A stretch of 64,000 nucleotides of DNA, from the NCBI GenBank assembly GCA_038502055.1, contig JAXRKN010000043.1:6076001-6140000 (forward strand), read 5' to 3'. The stretch comes from Tanytarsus gracilentus. Lineage: Eukaryota > Arthropoda > Insecta > Diptera > Chironomidae. The position numbers were made by a program, and so were the translations under genes. The first letter of the stretch is position 1, and the number at the start of each line of letters is the position of its first letter. The notes beneath the pieces were generated by a model. That model did no database searches. It was not told the origin of the DNA and saw only the letters and a program-made list of their open reading frames with translations. Below, one piece after another: positions 1 through 11,198 of the stretch.

Positions 1-1208
1 ACTTTCACTTTCGACTGCAAAATTCAAAAATATTAAATCGTTAAAAAATAATTTCACGCTCAATTTTAGTATGATTCAAAAATGTTTAATTCCCTAAAAT
101 TTAAATACTCTAAAACCATTTAAAGTTCCTCTCAAAATCCCACAAGGGTGTTCACATTTAAATTCAGTAAATTTTAGGCTCAACATCGCTCTCAGAGGAG
201 GTTGAAAATGTAAAATCGAGCTGAGATTTGCATAATTACACAATATATCTCTTTTCTGTGTCAACTCAGGGCATCTTGTTTATAAATATTTAATCTCACA
301 CTATATTGTGCAAGAAGCCTTAAATATGGCTAAATGTCGCCGGGTTTTTCCTATACACTTCATCAACTGCTAGAGAGCTTGCAAAAAAAAAGCTCATGAA
401 TGTTTTTTTTGCTCTCCTCACTCCTCCATGTGTGTCCTTTAGTCACTTTTCGCTCTGCTCATTCATTTCATTTCCGTCAGCAAAGAGCAATTCTGCACAG
501 CATTTTATAAAGAGACCCATAAATCATCTTGTGTGACAGTATCCACAGTTGTATGCGCTTTATACTATTGATATTGAAATTCATTAAAAAAATTGTATAA
601 TGTACAATCACTCTCTCCATCAAATGCGCTCGAAGTGTGCAGGTACAACCGAAGAGCAATGGACTGTTTGAGGTCGATGTGCATTTTTATAGAGTGTCAC
701 TCTATTTCTAGGATTAAAAGATTATCAACTTAGTTGTAATTAATTTTGCATGAAAAACTAATAACCTCATGACAGCCCATGGTAGTTAATCTTTGTACAT
801 ATATATGACATTAGGGAATTACACAATGAACACCTTCCCATGCTCGAGAGAATATTTTTTCTCGCTTTCATCTTTTTAGTACACTTTCAATGACTAACAT
901 GACATTTTTTCCTCTCCTATGCTCGCATAAGCCATAAATCTTACACAATATAACATCCAACAGCACATATACATATATATATATAGCCTCAGATAACAAT
1001 CCTTGTATTACTGCCATGGCTTTATATACACAGCAAATGGCAACTAACATAATTTTCTCACATCAGCACATGCGATATGGTAAAATGGCTATTTTATAAT
1101 GTTTTTTGCTGCTAATTTTCTCTTTCTCTCGCTATTTATATCCTCCTATAACTGCAATTGCTTATCATCATCCACTTATTCCTCTTTTCCTTATTATTAT
1201 TTATGTAG
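1..1208. other. Intron or upstream DNA of the chitin deacetylase gene
   Basis: AT-rich sequence with a short (AT)n tract near 965-985 and no codon pattern I can tie to a protein family. The first recognisable deacetylase exon begins at 1209 after an acceptor AG and enters in the middle of a codon, so earlier exons must exist. Family members carry a signal peptide and a chitin-binding type 2 domain before the LDL-receptor domain. I did not find either here, so they probably lie left of the window. Confidence 0.6.
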
Positions 1209-1358
1209 AACCGAGAAAAGTATTGCCCATTTTGAAGACAGATGAGCCCATTTGTCCAGAAGGAAAATTGTCATGCGGTAATGGTGAATGTATAGAGAAG
1301 GAGCTGTTCTGTAATGACAAGCCCGATTGCAAGGATGAGTCCGATGAAAATGCTTGCA
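1209..1358 (+). CDS. Deacetylase exon: LDL-receptor class A domain
   Basis: The acceptor is TATGTAG just before 1209 and the donor is GCA|GTAAGT at 1359. The exon starts at the second base of a codon and ends with the first base of a Thr codon. It encodes a leader (PRKVLPILKTDEP) and the six-Cys LDLa module. Family members have the same leader before this module. Confidence 0.9.
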
Positions 1359-3202
1359 GTAAGTATATAAAACTTTGTTCATCCACTATAAATGGGCAGA
1401 CATTCCACTCAATCAAGATTGACATGCGATGATAAAACTTTTATGGGTCGATTTAAGACATAATTTATTTAAATTAAATTTTTAGGATATTTTTTAAAAA
1501 TAATTTTAAAAATTAAAAAAAAATGTCAGAAATTGTTCAAATTTCCCGCAATGACAATCCCATTAAAGTCGATTATACGCACATAAATTGCAAAATTTAT
1601 AGTGCACCAACCACCATCAGCATCAAGTAACATATATCGTACATTGTTCCACCCATACAATTTATATTACATCGCCCAAACAATTCAATTTCAGTTGAGA
1701 CGTATCTGAAGCAAATAAAATTAATCACAATTGTTCTCATTTTAGCCGTTGAATTAGATCCAAATCGCGCACCCGACTGCGATCCAACTCAGTGCATTTT
1801 GCCCGATTGTTTCTGTTCCGCTGACGGTACACGCATACCCGGCAATATTGAGCCATCACAAGTGCCACAAATGATCACAATTACATTTAATGGAGCAGTA
1901 AATATTGACAACATTGATTTATACGAGGACATCTTTAATGGACAACGACAAAATCCGAATGGCTGTCAGATTCGTGGAACGTTCTTTGTGTCACATAAAT
2001 ACACCAACTATTCGGCCGTTCAAGATTTGCATCGTCGTGGTCACGAGATTTCTGTCTTTTCATTGACGCACAAGGACGATCCGAAGTACTGGTCTGGAGG
2101 CTCGTACGATGACTGGTTGGCTGAGATGGCAGGCGCCAGACTTATCCTCGAACGTTTTGCCAACATTACTGACGGCAGCATTATCGGTGTTCGTGCACCA
2201 TATTTGCGCGTGGGCGGCAACAAACAATTCGAAATGATGGCCGATCAATTTTTCGTCTATGACGCATCCATCACGGCATCGTTAAATCGCGTTCCAATTT
2301 GGCCCTATACACTCTACTTCCGTATGCCACACAAGTGCAACGGTAATGCTCACAATTGTCCATCACGTAGCCATCCAGTGTGGGAAATGGTCATGAATGA
2401 ACTTGATCGTCGTGACGACCCGACTTTTGATGAATCACTTCCCGGCTGTCACATGGTTGACTCTTGCAGCAACATCCAGAGCGGAGAGCAGTTCGGTCGT
2501 CTTCTACGTCACAACTTCAATCGTCACTACAATACCAATCGTGCTCCACTCGGTCTCAACTTCCACGCTTCATGGCTCAAATCAAAGAAAGAATATCGCG
2601 AAGAGTTGATTAAGTTCATCGAGGAGATGCTTGGCCGTAACGATGTGTTCTTTGTCACCATGCTTCAAGTCATTCAATGGATGCAAAATCCAACCGAACT
2701 CAATTCCCTCCGTGACTTCCAGGAATGGAAGGAAAAGTGTGACGTTAAGGGTCAACCTTACTGCTCACTCCCCAATGCCTGTCCACTCACAACGAGAGAA
2801 CTCCCAGGTGAGAGTCCATTTATAAAACTGTAAAATTTACAGCAGCAAATAGATTGCCTTTGAGCAGAGATTGAAGTTGGAATAATTTCGGTTAAAAAAA
2901 TTTAAAAATTCAAACATTTTTTGACCGTTATTTTTCTTCAAGCTATTTGAAATATTTTACAACATAAAGTTGATCTAAAGCTCGGCAGTGCCTCCAGCAT
3001 CAAATCCCCACCCTCAGTTTTTCAATTAGATTCACTCTACACTGCTTGCGGTGTACATTGCACACAAAACGAAGTTGTTTAATTTTGAATTTTCTCTTTT
3101 TCCCTTCTAGGCGAAACATTACGTTTATTCACCTGCATGGAATGCCCTGACACATTCCCATGGTTGCTCAATCCTACCGGAGATGGTTTTGTAGCGAAAT
3201 AA
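1209..3202 (+). CDS. Chitin deacetylase, group I (Vermiform/Serpentine type), 3' part of gene
   Basis: Secreted CE4-family chitin deacetylase acting on extracellular chitin of cuticle and tracheal lumen; in Drosophila the two group I members set tracheal tube length. Three exons are visible: 1209-1358, 1746-2807 and 3111-3202. They splice in phase to 434 residues plus stop, counting one base from a missing upstream exon. Domains in order: an LDL-receptor class A module with six cysteines and the calcium-site run DCKDESDE, then the deacetylase domain, then a short Cys-containing tail (TCMEC...). CE4 motif 2 is HRRGH (2030-2044), motif 3 is RAPYLR (from 2192), and the late motif is LNFHASW. Motif 1, usually TFDD, reads TFNG at 1883-1894. 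The N-terminal signal peptide and chitin-binding domain are not in the window. CDA1 and CDA2 are very similar over this region, so I do not choose between serp and verm. The stop codon sits inside the target duplication of a transposon starting at 3208. Confidence 0.93.
1746..2807 (+). CDS. Deacetylase exon: main CE4 catalytic domain
   Basis: The acceptor ends at 1745 (TTTTAG) and the donor is CCCAG|GTGAGA at 2808. It begins with the Cys-rich linker (CDPTQCILPDCFCSADGTR) that precedes the catalytic domain in insect group I deacetylases. It runs through motifs 1-5 to the CSLPNACPLTTREL segment. The codons are GC-richer than the flanking introns. The frame is open over all 1062 bases. Confidence 0.95.
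3111..3202 (+). CDS. Deacetylase last exon with stop codon
   Basis: The acceptor CTTCTAG ends at 3110. The exon encodes GETLRLFTCMECP and a short tail ending GDGFVAK, then TAA at 3200-3202. The tail is typical of CDA1/CDA2. A poly(A)-signal-like AATAAA overlaps the stop (3198-3203). Confidence 0.92.
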
Positions 3203-3203
3203 A
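3198..3203 (+). promoter_or_regulatory. AATAAA hexamer overlapping the deacetylase stop codon
   Basis: AATAAA is created by the last Lys codon and the TAA stop. It is probably incidental. If used, the 3'UTR would be almost absent and cleavage would fall within the left end of the inserted element. Another AATAAA lies past the element at 4276-4281 and is an equally plausible end for the mRNA. Confidence 0.2.
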
Positions 3204-3207
3204 ATCA

Positions 3208-4078
3208 CAGGGGGCGAGCGACTAGTATATAAATTTTATATACTTTATATATCTCAAAAATATAAAAATATAAATGAGAAATATAAAAATATAAATTTAT
3301 TTAAAAATATAAATTGATATTTTATATACTTTATATACTTTTTGTTTGTTTCTTAACGACAAAAAAAAATTTTAAATTGCATTTCGAGCATTTGGATCTC
3401 AATTTAAGCACTAAATCTCTGTTCGAATGGCTATCAAATCCATCGCTGGATCTTAGTTCTACTGGATCTCACTTCCAGCACTAAATTTTAAAACTGCTGG
3501 ATCTCACTTCCAGAGCTTGATCATAGTTCCAATGGATCTCAATTTAAGTACTGAATCTAGTTCGAATGCCTATCAAATCCATCGCTGGATCTTAGTTCTA
3601 CTGGATCTCACTTCCAGCACTAAATTTTAAAACTACTGGATCTCACTTCCAGAGCTGGATCTTAGTTCCAATGGATCTCAATTTAAGCACTGAATCTAGT
3701 TCGAATGGCTATCAAATCCATCGCTGGATCTTAGTTCTACTGGATCTCACTTCCAGACTTCCAGCACTAAATCTTAAAACTGCTGGATCTCACTTCCAGA
3801 GCTGGATCTTAGTTCCAATGAATCTCAATTTAAGTACTGAATCTAGTTCGAATGCCTATCAAATCCATCGCTGGATCATAGTTCTACTGGATCTCACTTC
3901 CAGCTTTAAATTTTTGGTTGCAAAGTCATAATCAGGAGTAAATTCCGATCGAAAAGTATATAAAAATATAAAAACATAAAAAATATAAAAATATAAATGA
4001 GGTATATAAAAATATAAAAATATAAATTTTAGATTTTTATATACCCAAAAAATTTATATCCAAGTCGTCCGCCCCCTG
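3208..4078. mobile_element. hAT-like non-autonomous element with internal tandem repeats
   Basis: An 871-bp element. The left end begins CAGGGGGCGAGCGACT and the reverse complement of the right end begins CAGGGGGCGGACGACT. Over the first 30 bases the two ends match at about 26 positions, finishing in ATATAAATTTT. The flanks are taaaatca (3200-3207) and taaaataa (4079-4086), 7 of 8 identical, which fits the 8-bp duplication of hAT elements; CAGGG-type termini are also common in hATs. No transposase is present. The interior has AT-rich subterminal blocks (tataaaaata runs) on both sides of a 140-bp tandem array at 3392-3905. It must depend on an autonomous relative. Confidence 0.8.
3392..3905. 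repeat. Tandem array, unit about 140 bp, about 3.6 copies, inside the hAT-like element
   Basis: Units start with tggatctcaatttaag at 3392, 3533, 3672 and 3819, so periods are 141, 139 and 147. The third unit is longer because of an 8-base duplication of acttccag. Each unit contains the near-palindrome CTGGATCTCACTTCCAG, twice in most units. Unit-to-unit differences are few. An 86-residue open frame at 3671-3931 is a by-product of the repeat. Confidence 0.9.
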
Positions 4079-7000
4079 TAAAATAATTAAGTTTAGAAAA
4101 CTTCTCTTTTTTACCGTTTTATCTCCTCCTGAGTTATTTTAAAGCCTTTTTTCTGTACGATATTAAAAAAATGACGAACTGAAAAACTCAAAATTTTAGA
4201 ATTTTTTATTTTTTTGAAAACAGTTTTAAGTAAAATAGTAAAAATGTCAATAAATTTGTTTGTGAAAGTTGACAAAATAAAAAATTAAAAAAAGATGAAA
4301 ATATTATTGTTTATTTATTTATTTTGAAGTTAAAGATTTATACTTTTCATAATCCTCATTAACCGTTCATGACCCGTGATTTTAACTTTCAGGATTTTCT
4401 CGCAACTTTTTCACATTCCAACGCATTCCTTAATGACTGTAAAACGTTTTCTGCGAAGACTTTTTTCTTGAATAATTTTCTCTCACATTTGCTAGGATAA
4501 TTAAGCAGAATGTGCGCGTCGTGGAGTGTCTTGTTGTACCCAGAAAATTATTTTAATCAACTTTCATAAAATTCTTATGGTGAAAATTTTCATTAAGCAT
4601 CTGCAGCTGTTTCTCAAATACCTGCCAAAGCTCTTGGTAGTTTTCTCGTTTTTAGCATGGGTAGAAAAAAATGAATTCATCTCTCTCTAACAACAGCAGC
4701 AGCGTAAATGTCTGAGTGAATCCTTAAAATAAAAGTTTTTCCATTAACTCTTTCCTGAGCACGGCAGCGTGTTATAGTGCGATGGAAAGGTACAAAAATG
4801 TTTCGTAAGATTAATTTTTTACGATCTTCCGACAAGATGAAACTAAAAAAATTTGTGATGCGCATCAAAACACCATTTTCCTCTTACTACCCTGTTACCT
4901 TACCTTCCTAACTACACCTACGTCTATACAGCTAATACCTTTCGTGCTGATGCTTCTCTCACTTTCGTTCGACTAATCCTTTTACTGCAGCTCGTGTGTC
5001 TTCTTACTGCCTTGCGATGAATTTTGGGAGAATTTTATTTTTAACGGAAATTTAAAATTTAAATTTTTAACAATTATTTTTTTTTTAAATTTTACAGTTT
5101 TTTTTTGATTTTCATGCAAGAATTCACTTTTATGCCTCCAACCACTACTGTCCGACTACTTTTAGTCCCATCATTATCATTAACGTTAATTTGAGTTTGC
5201 AGAACTGAGAAGAAAATAGAAAATTATCGAAATAATTATGGACTTTGAGCACTCTGTAGAAGGGATGAAATTTTTGTGGTTCGAACATTAAAGAAAATTA
5301 CAGTAGAATAAATTTTAGATACAAAAAAGCCTCTTAAGGAAAGAATCTCAGGGAAGGAATGTTGCTTTGGGGCATTCGGAGGACTTCAGATAACATTAAA
5401 AAACTCCCTTTGCTTTCTTCTTATGTCGCTCACTCAACTGACCCTTTTTCCATTTGTGTGCGTCTCGCAAAAACATCTTGAGAGGAAAAGAATGGCGAAC
5501 AATTTCCCTTTGGAAGAAAGCACTTCAAGAAATTTTTCTAGGAATTGGTTAATCAGTTAGGGATGAGAGTTTTTTGATGTTTTCGAAGAGATTTTTATGA
5601 TTGAAAAAATATTTGTAAATCAATAAATATTTTTTTAGTAAAGAAGTCACATTTTATCGTCACAACTCCCAAACCCACAGAACAATATTCTTACCCCTTT
5701 AGCCCTTTTGAAGAATTATCTTAAGATGTACACGCGACCGAACCACGGGCTTTTACGATCGTTGAAAAAAACATTATAAAGATTTTTTCTCTTTAATTGT
5801 TTGAAGCGCTTAAAAAGAAAATTTTACTCTTGCGTTCATCCTTAATTTTAAGAGCGATATAAATTGGATTTTAATTGTATTGAAATTTTTGCTGGGTGCT
5901 GCCTGAAACTCAATACCGAGAGACCTAATTATTCAAGAGTGAACGTCTATCCATGCATTATTTATGTTGTCGTCATTTTGGGAATTTAATCAATAATTTT
6001 ACCGTTATTGAGGTTAAAGGAGAGTTCAAGCTGCTGCACTAATTAATAATTTTGTAGGCTTTAATTTTGTGAGAAAGTTCATGAAAATTTTATTTGCTCA
6101 TATGAGCAAAGTTTTTAACCTCAAAAAGTTGTTAATTTGTCTAAAAGCATGACAAAAATTTTCGTTTTCTTTTCCTGCCATAAAAAATTTTCTCATTAAG
6201 TCGACAAAATTTTTGATGAAGTCGTACACGATAGAAAACCTCTTGAAAATACAATTTAAATATTTAATTCAAACTCTTCTGGGTGATTAATAAGCACACA
6301 CACATATCAGAAGCAAAAGCGAGCGTAAGATGAAGGGAGAGTTGGGGTTAAAACACACACATGCATAAATTTTTGAGAAAATTTGTAACAAATGATATGA
6401 GAAAGAAAAATATGAAGTTGAGTTAGAGAAGGGGAGAGTTCAAATTAATTTTATCGTGAATTAAGAAAATATCAAAATTTTAAATTTCAAACTTTACCAC
6501 GATTTAAGGAAGATTTTAAAATTATAAAAAATCTCCGAAAGAAATTGTTAAATTGCGTTTCAAAGTCAAAAGAAGTTACTCCAACAACATTCATCGTATG
6601 CTAAAGTAAAAGTTGAAGTGAAATGAGGAGGAAGAAAGAAGGGAAATAAAAGTCATGCATGTTAGTTAGTTAGATGAACTTTGTTGAAACTTAATTGCCT
6701 CACTTTCTGTACTCGTGTGCTATGCTGCTTCGTTCAACATTCATAAAGCATGAAATTTGAAGCATAACATACGTCTTGCAGGGAATGAAATTTCTTCATC
6801 GTAAGATTCGTTGGAAAAACTTTTCTCGAATTGCCTTTAATGTGTAAGAAAAGGCAACAGCACAGTTCAGCTCCTAATGATTTCCCTTCTATTTGCTTTT
6901 GTCATTCATTCATCGCTAACTGCTGACATGTTCGCTTCATTAGTAAAAATCTTCAAAGCTTTGCAAAGTTCATATTTTATTTAAATTTTTTTTGTTGAGG

Positions 7001-10000
7001 AATTCATAACCAAGATTTTCACTCTTTTATGAGTTTTTCTATGATGATGGAAAAAATTAATTTTTTGGATAATGTGGCAACTCAAAGAAGCACGCTGTGA
7101 ATGAAATTTGATTTGAAATCGCAAGAATAGTTCACTCACTCTTCTTAAAAGTAACATAGAAATTTTTTAGAAACTTTTCTAATCAAATTTTATTTCTGGA
7201 TTAAATTTCAACAAATTCGTCGAAGAACTTTTTTAAAATTTTCTTTGATCTTCTAAATTTTTCGGATTAAAAAAATTATCAAATCCTAAAAATAAGTTTT
7301 TTCAAAAAAAATTTCTGAAATTAAAATTTTCGCCAAATAAAAAGAAGAAAACACATTTTCACATTTTAAATAATTTTCTTTTTTTATTGTAATTCTTTTT
7401 CGCAGAAAATCTTTTTTCATCTTTTTAATAATAATAATAATAATTTTTAATTTTCTATCAACTTTTTTCATCATCCAATTTTCCTATGTTATTATGCGGT
7501 GTGTGATATTATTTACATAAATGTGTGACATTATCATGCTGATAAATTCATAATTTTTTTAAATAAGATATCAGCTCGCAAAACACGGCCACGAGAGAGC
7601 GAGAGCATTTAATGCATTTAAATTAAATTAAAATACAAAAATGGACTCGATGTGTGAGTGAGGGAAATTATGGTGTCATAAATCATACATCATAATGTAT
7701 GCAAATCAATCAGTCTTTCAAAAGAGAGGAGGAGGGGTTGATGATGAGGGTTGCAATATACATATCGTGATGTGGATTAAAATAATGCGGCTTTTTGCGG
7801 TTTTTAAAACACACATTAATGATTCAGAGATACAAATATGAAAATTATTGCGTAACTCCAGTGAGGAAAATCAACTTCCGCGTTATTTTTTTTGAAATAA
7901 TTTGAAAGCTCAAATAATAAATTTCACGGTTTGAAATTTTTAATTACTTCTTTAAATTTAAAAGAAGATTTGTTAAACTCAAAATCAAACCTGTTTTTAT
8001 ATTAAAATTTAATTACCCATAACTCCCTATTACAAGCTCATGTTCCCCTCTGAGATTAATTTGCATATGCTTCTGTGCGTTTCAATAATCATTCAGGAGA
8101 AATTTGAGCAATTACAGTGAGCAAAAATTTTATTCATAGCATGAAAAAGACAACTTTAGTCGTTTATTGCAAATGGGGAAAAAATTTTCGCCTCTTAATG
8201 GGATAAAAAAGAGACATTCGAAATGAGCGGAAAAATTTTCATATTTTCGAAAAATGACTCCGCTGGGAAAAAATGTGAGGAGGAAGTTTGATCAACAAAT
8301 TAAATTATGGATAAAGTTTTTTTGGGATATTTTTTTGAGCTCTTTGTAGAAAATTTTATTTTACATGCATGTTATCGTCTCACTCTCAATGGTATATTTG
8401 TGTAGGCGTTGGGAAGACATTAACAAAATTCTAATTTGGCACGTATCAAAAAAATGAAATTTCTAATGGAGGATTTTTATATGTTTTGCGCGCATTCGTG
8501 TGTGGCAGGGAATTTTTTTGAGCATGTGATGAGCATGTGTTGAATATTTTTCATATGTACATGAAATGCCTTCGTTTTTCATATGTTCAGAGAAATATTT
8601 ACATTTTCATCATTTTTTACACAATTTTTCTTCCTAGAAGAGCTTTTTTAATTTTTTTTGTCTTTTTCACTTTAAGAACAAAAAAAGTTTCTGAATATTT
8701 TTCACAAAAAAGTCGCTCGTGAATAAATTTAGATATTTTCCATATTTTTTGATCTCTTCTTTTTCAGTAAGCTGAAAATAATTATAATGAGATTTTTTGG
8801 ATGTGAACAAACAAATTTTTTGCAAGAGAAAAAGCGTAAAATTTAATTTTACTTTCGAGCTTTGCAAGAGAAAACAAACGTCTTCAGGTAAGTTCCAAGT
8901 AATGACGTCAAAAAATGATTTTTTTGATCAAGGAGTGAAAACTTAAAATTCAATTTTTTAAATCTTTTAGTTTCCACCCCTCAATAATTTTTCAAAACTT
9001 TCTTATTTCATCACTCAGGTAAGAGATTTTTTCATTGTTTTCGATCATCATGTTTATGTTTTCTCTTCTTGGTTTTCTTTTATTTTCGTGTTTACTCGAG
9101 GACCATCGCAAAAAAAATTAAGATGCGAGCGAGCAACTTTCAATCAAATTAAATAAACATTAAACTCGAGCAACTTCTCTCACTCTCTTGGTAAAGGAGC
9201 GCAAAAGTTTTCCAATCAATTTTTATATTTTTCCTAAAGTTTTCTCGAATCTTTCGTCCTCCCCCCTTTTTTCGATTGAAAATTCTTGCTTTCGAAATTA
9301 AAATTTAAGTAAATAAAACAGAGTGAAAAAATTCCAAAGGGAGCTCGTTTCACAGCTATTTTGTGTAATCATCTCGTTAAGTACATAATCTTAAACTTTT
9401 TACTCTTCTTCTTTTCGCTATCACATTTTCATATTTTTTTAAATCGATTTTCTTCTTAATTTGAATTAGACTTAGAAATGATTTTAAATTTTTATTTGAT
9501 TTAAATTTTTGAGGAGGTGAAATGGTTGGTGGTAACAAATTCGTGGAAATTTTAAATTTTAACGGTTAAGAAATTTTTAAATAAATCACGAACAATTTAA
9601 TATTTTATCAGAACTTTTTAATTTGATTTCGAAAAATCAAAATCATTTAATTTTTTTCTTACCACCAATCACTTCCATTACTTCCGTTTTTAAATTTACA
9701 TATTTTCACTTTTTATTGATATAAATCCAAAAATCTTTTATTTAATTTCCCAATTTCACGAAATAAATTAATAATTTTCATTCTCATTAAATCTCTTTTA
9801 CTTCTTCTCCTTTAACTAGAAAATATAACAATTGAGATATAAATAGAAACGTCTTGATGATAGTATGATTAACCCTAATGATGTCAATTGTCATTCTTCA
9901 TTTTTTTACTTATTTTCTTCCTTCATAAATTGAACTTCCGCTGATGATGATTGCGATGGCACGATAAAAAGGTAGGCAGGAAACAAGTAAGGGTTGAACA

Positions 10001-10470
10001 TTTTGTTCTTCAAATTGAATTTGAAGACAAACAAAAATTTCTATTTCACTTTAATTGGAATCTTAAATTTTGGAGGAATTTTTAAGTAAAAAGCTTTTAG
10101 TCAACTCTGACCATACCCAAAAAAGTAAAAATATAATTACACGATGTTTCACATTATAATAATAATGATTGTATCAAAAAAAATTGGACATTAACAAAAT
10201 CATCACGTGCTTAAGTGCCCTATGAAGACTACAATTAGTCATTATCAGATTTTTCCACTCTTATACCGAGTCGTTAGCCAATTGGCTGCGGATTATCGAC
10301 TCTTAAAGGAATTTCAGCTTGAAAAATGCCAGATATAAGAGGGGAGAGAATTTCTTAAGTGATATCTTTCATCGCCATCGCCATCGTCACCAGCAAAGAT
10401 GTTCAAAGAAGAAAAGAATCTTCACAATTTCTCTTGAGACGAGCTTCGAGATATAATTTTTTTGCGTTAT
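4079..10470. other. AT-rich intergenic spacer between convergent genes
   Basis: It begins with the right copy of the 8-bp target duplication. No exon, RNA gene or transposon end was recognised. Open frames here are short and lysine/phenylalanine-rich, as expected of AT-rich DNA. There is a short (ATA)n tract near 7427-7444. The 3'UTR of the deacetylase may extend into the first few hundred bases. Confidence 0.5.
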
Positions 10471-10476
10471 TTTATT
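10471..10476 (-). terminator. Candidate poly(A) signal of the Sidestep-like gene
   Basis: TTTATT on the plus strand reads AATAAA on the minus strand, about 160 bases past the stop codon at 10635. It is a plausible mRNA end. The region is AT-rich, so the hexamer could be chance. Confidence 0.35.
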
Positions 10477-10634
10477 TAATATTATTATTACTCAACAGAT
10501 CAGTGCATTGTGTGTGTAATTGTGAACGAGTCATTAACTTAATGACCTCATCCATTAATTAATTAATTAAAAAATTTTACTTCTTTTCTTCTTCCTCACA
10601 GTGCCGTATCGTCAATGACGGCCCGATGGTCCTG

Positions 10635-11198
10635 CTATAAAATGACGCTGCTCTCCCTCTTCAACATCAACGGCGTCTCGGCATCGTCCTCCATGAGCGA
10701 CGATTGATGATGATGGAGCTGATTCGGTGGCGGGGGTAATCCTATACATACACGCGGTCTCGCATTCGGTCCGAGACTCGACATTGCGAGACACGAGGGC
10801 GGTGGTGGAGGTTGATGTTGCGATTGTGAAATGGTGATTGTTTGCGACATATTTCGAACGGCAGTGCCGGCTATTGTGCCCGCATATGTAGGCCAATGAT
10901 TAGAATTGTGATGTCCGCGCGGTAATGTACACGTATTTGAGAGATTTTGAAATTGTTTTGGCACTGGACTCATTGAGATACCGCAATCACTTCCGATCGC
11001 TTGATGATGCAGCGAGCCATTGCGTAATGTACAATAACCCATTGCATTGTTATTGTTCTTGTGGATTTGAATGTGACTCGTACTTGTCGGTACAAAACTG
11101 CTACTATTGGAGGATGCATTTGATGCTAAAAGTAATCGACTAGGACTGCTCGTGTCTATGGTTGATATGTGCTGTTGTCGACGTCTTATGAACTCAAC
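10635..11198 (-). CDS. Sidestep-like exon 15: cytoplasmic tail and stop
   Basis: The acceptor is CAACAG. It encodes 187 residues, starting VEFIRRRQQHISTIDTSSPS, low in complexity and rich in Ser, Asn, His and Pro, with QPPPPPS and LPPPPN segments. It ends ESSVIL. The tail has no domain I recognise; the two proline runs and the C-terminal hydrophobic motif could be docking sites. Confidence 0.9.
   Translation of the reverse strand, partial: VEFIRRRQQHISTIDTSSPSRLLLASNASSNSSSFVPTSTSHIQIHKNNNNAMGYCTLRNGSLHHQAIGSDCGISMSPVPKQFQNLSNTCTLPRGHHNSNHWPTYAGTIAGTAVRNMSQTITISQSQHQPPPPPSCLAMSSLGPNARPRVCIGLPPPPNQLHHHQSSLMEDDAETPLMLKRESSVIL

Noticed and set aside
1106..1208. In-frame ATG with a hydrophobic stretch ahead of the LDLa exon, resembling a signal anchor
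   Set aside because: The exon has a good acceptor (TATGTAG) at 1208 and the family carries a chitin-binding domain before LDLa. The extension is AT-rich intron-like sequence. An alternative promoter cannot be excluded.
3671..3931. 86-codon plus-strand frame
   Set aside because: Lies wholly in the 140-bp tandem array of the hAT-like element.
10612..10896. 94-codon minus-strand frame in another phase over the Sidestep-like last exon
   Set aside because: Shadow of the true tail frame, which is fixed by the splice phase and family context.
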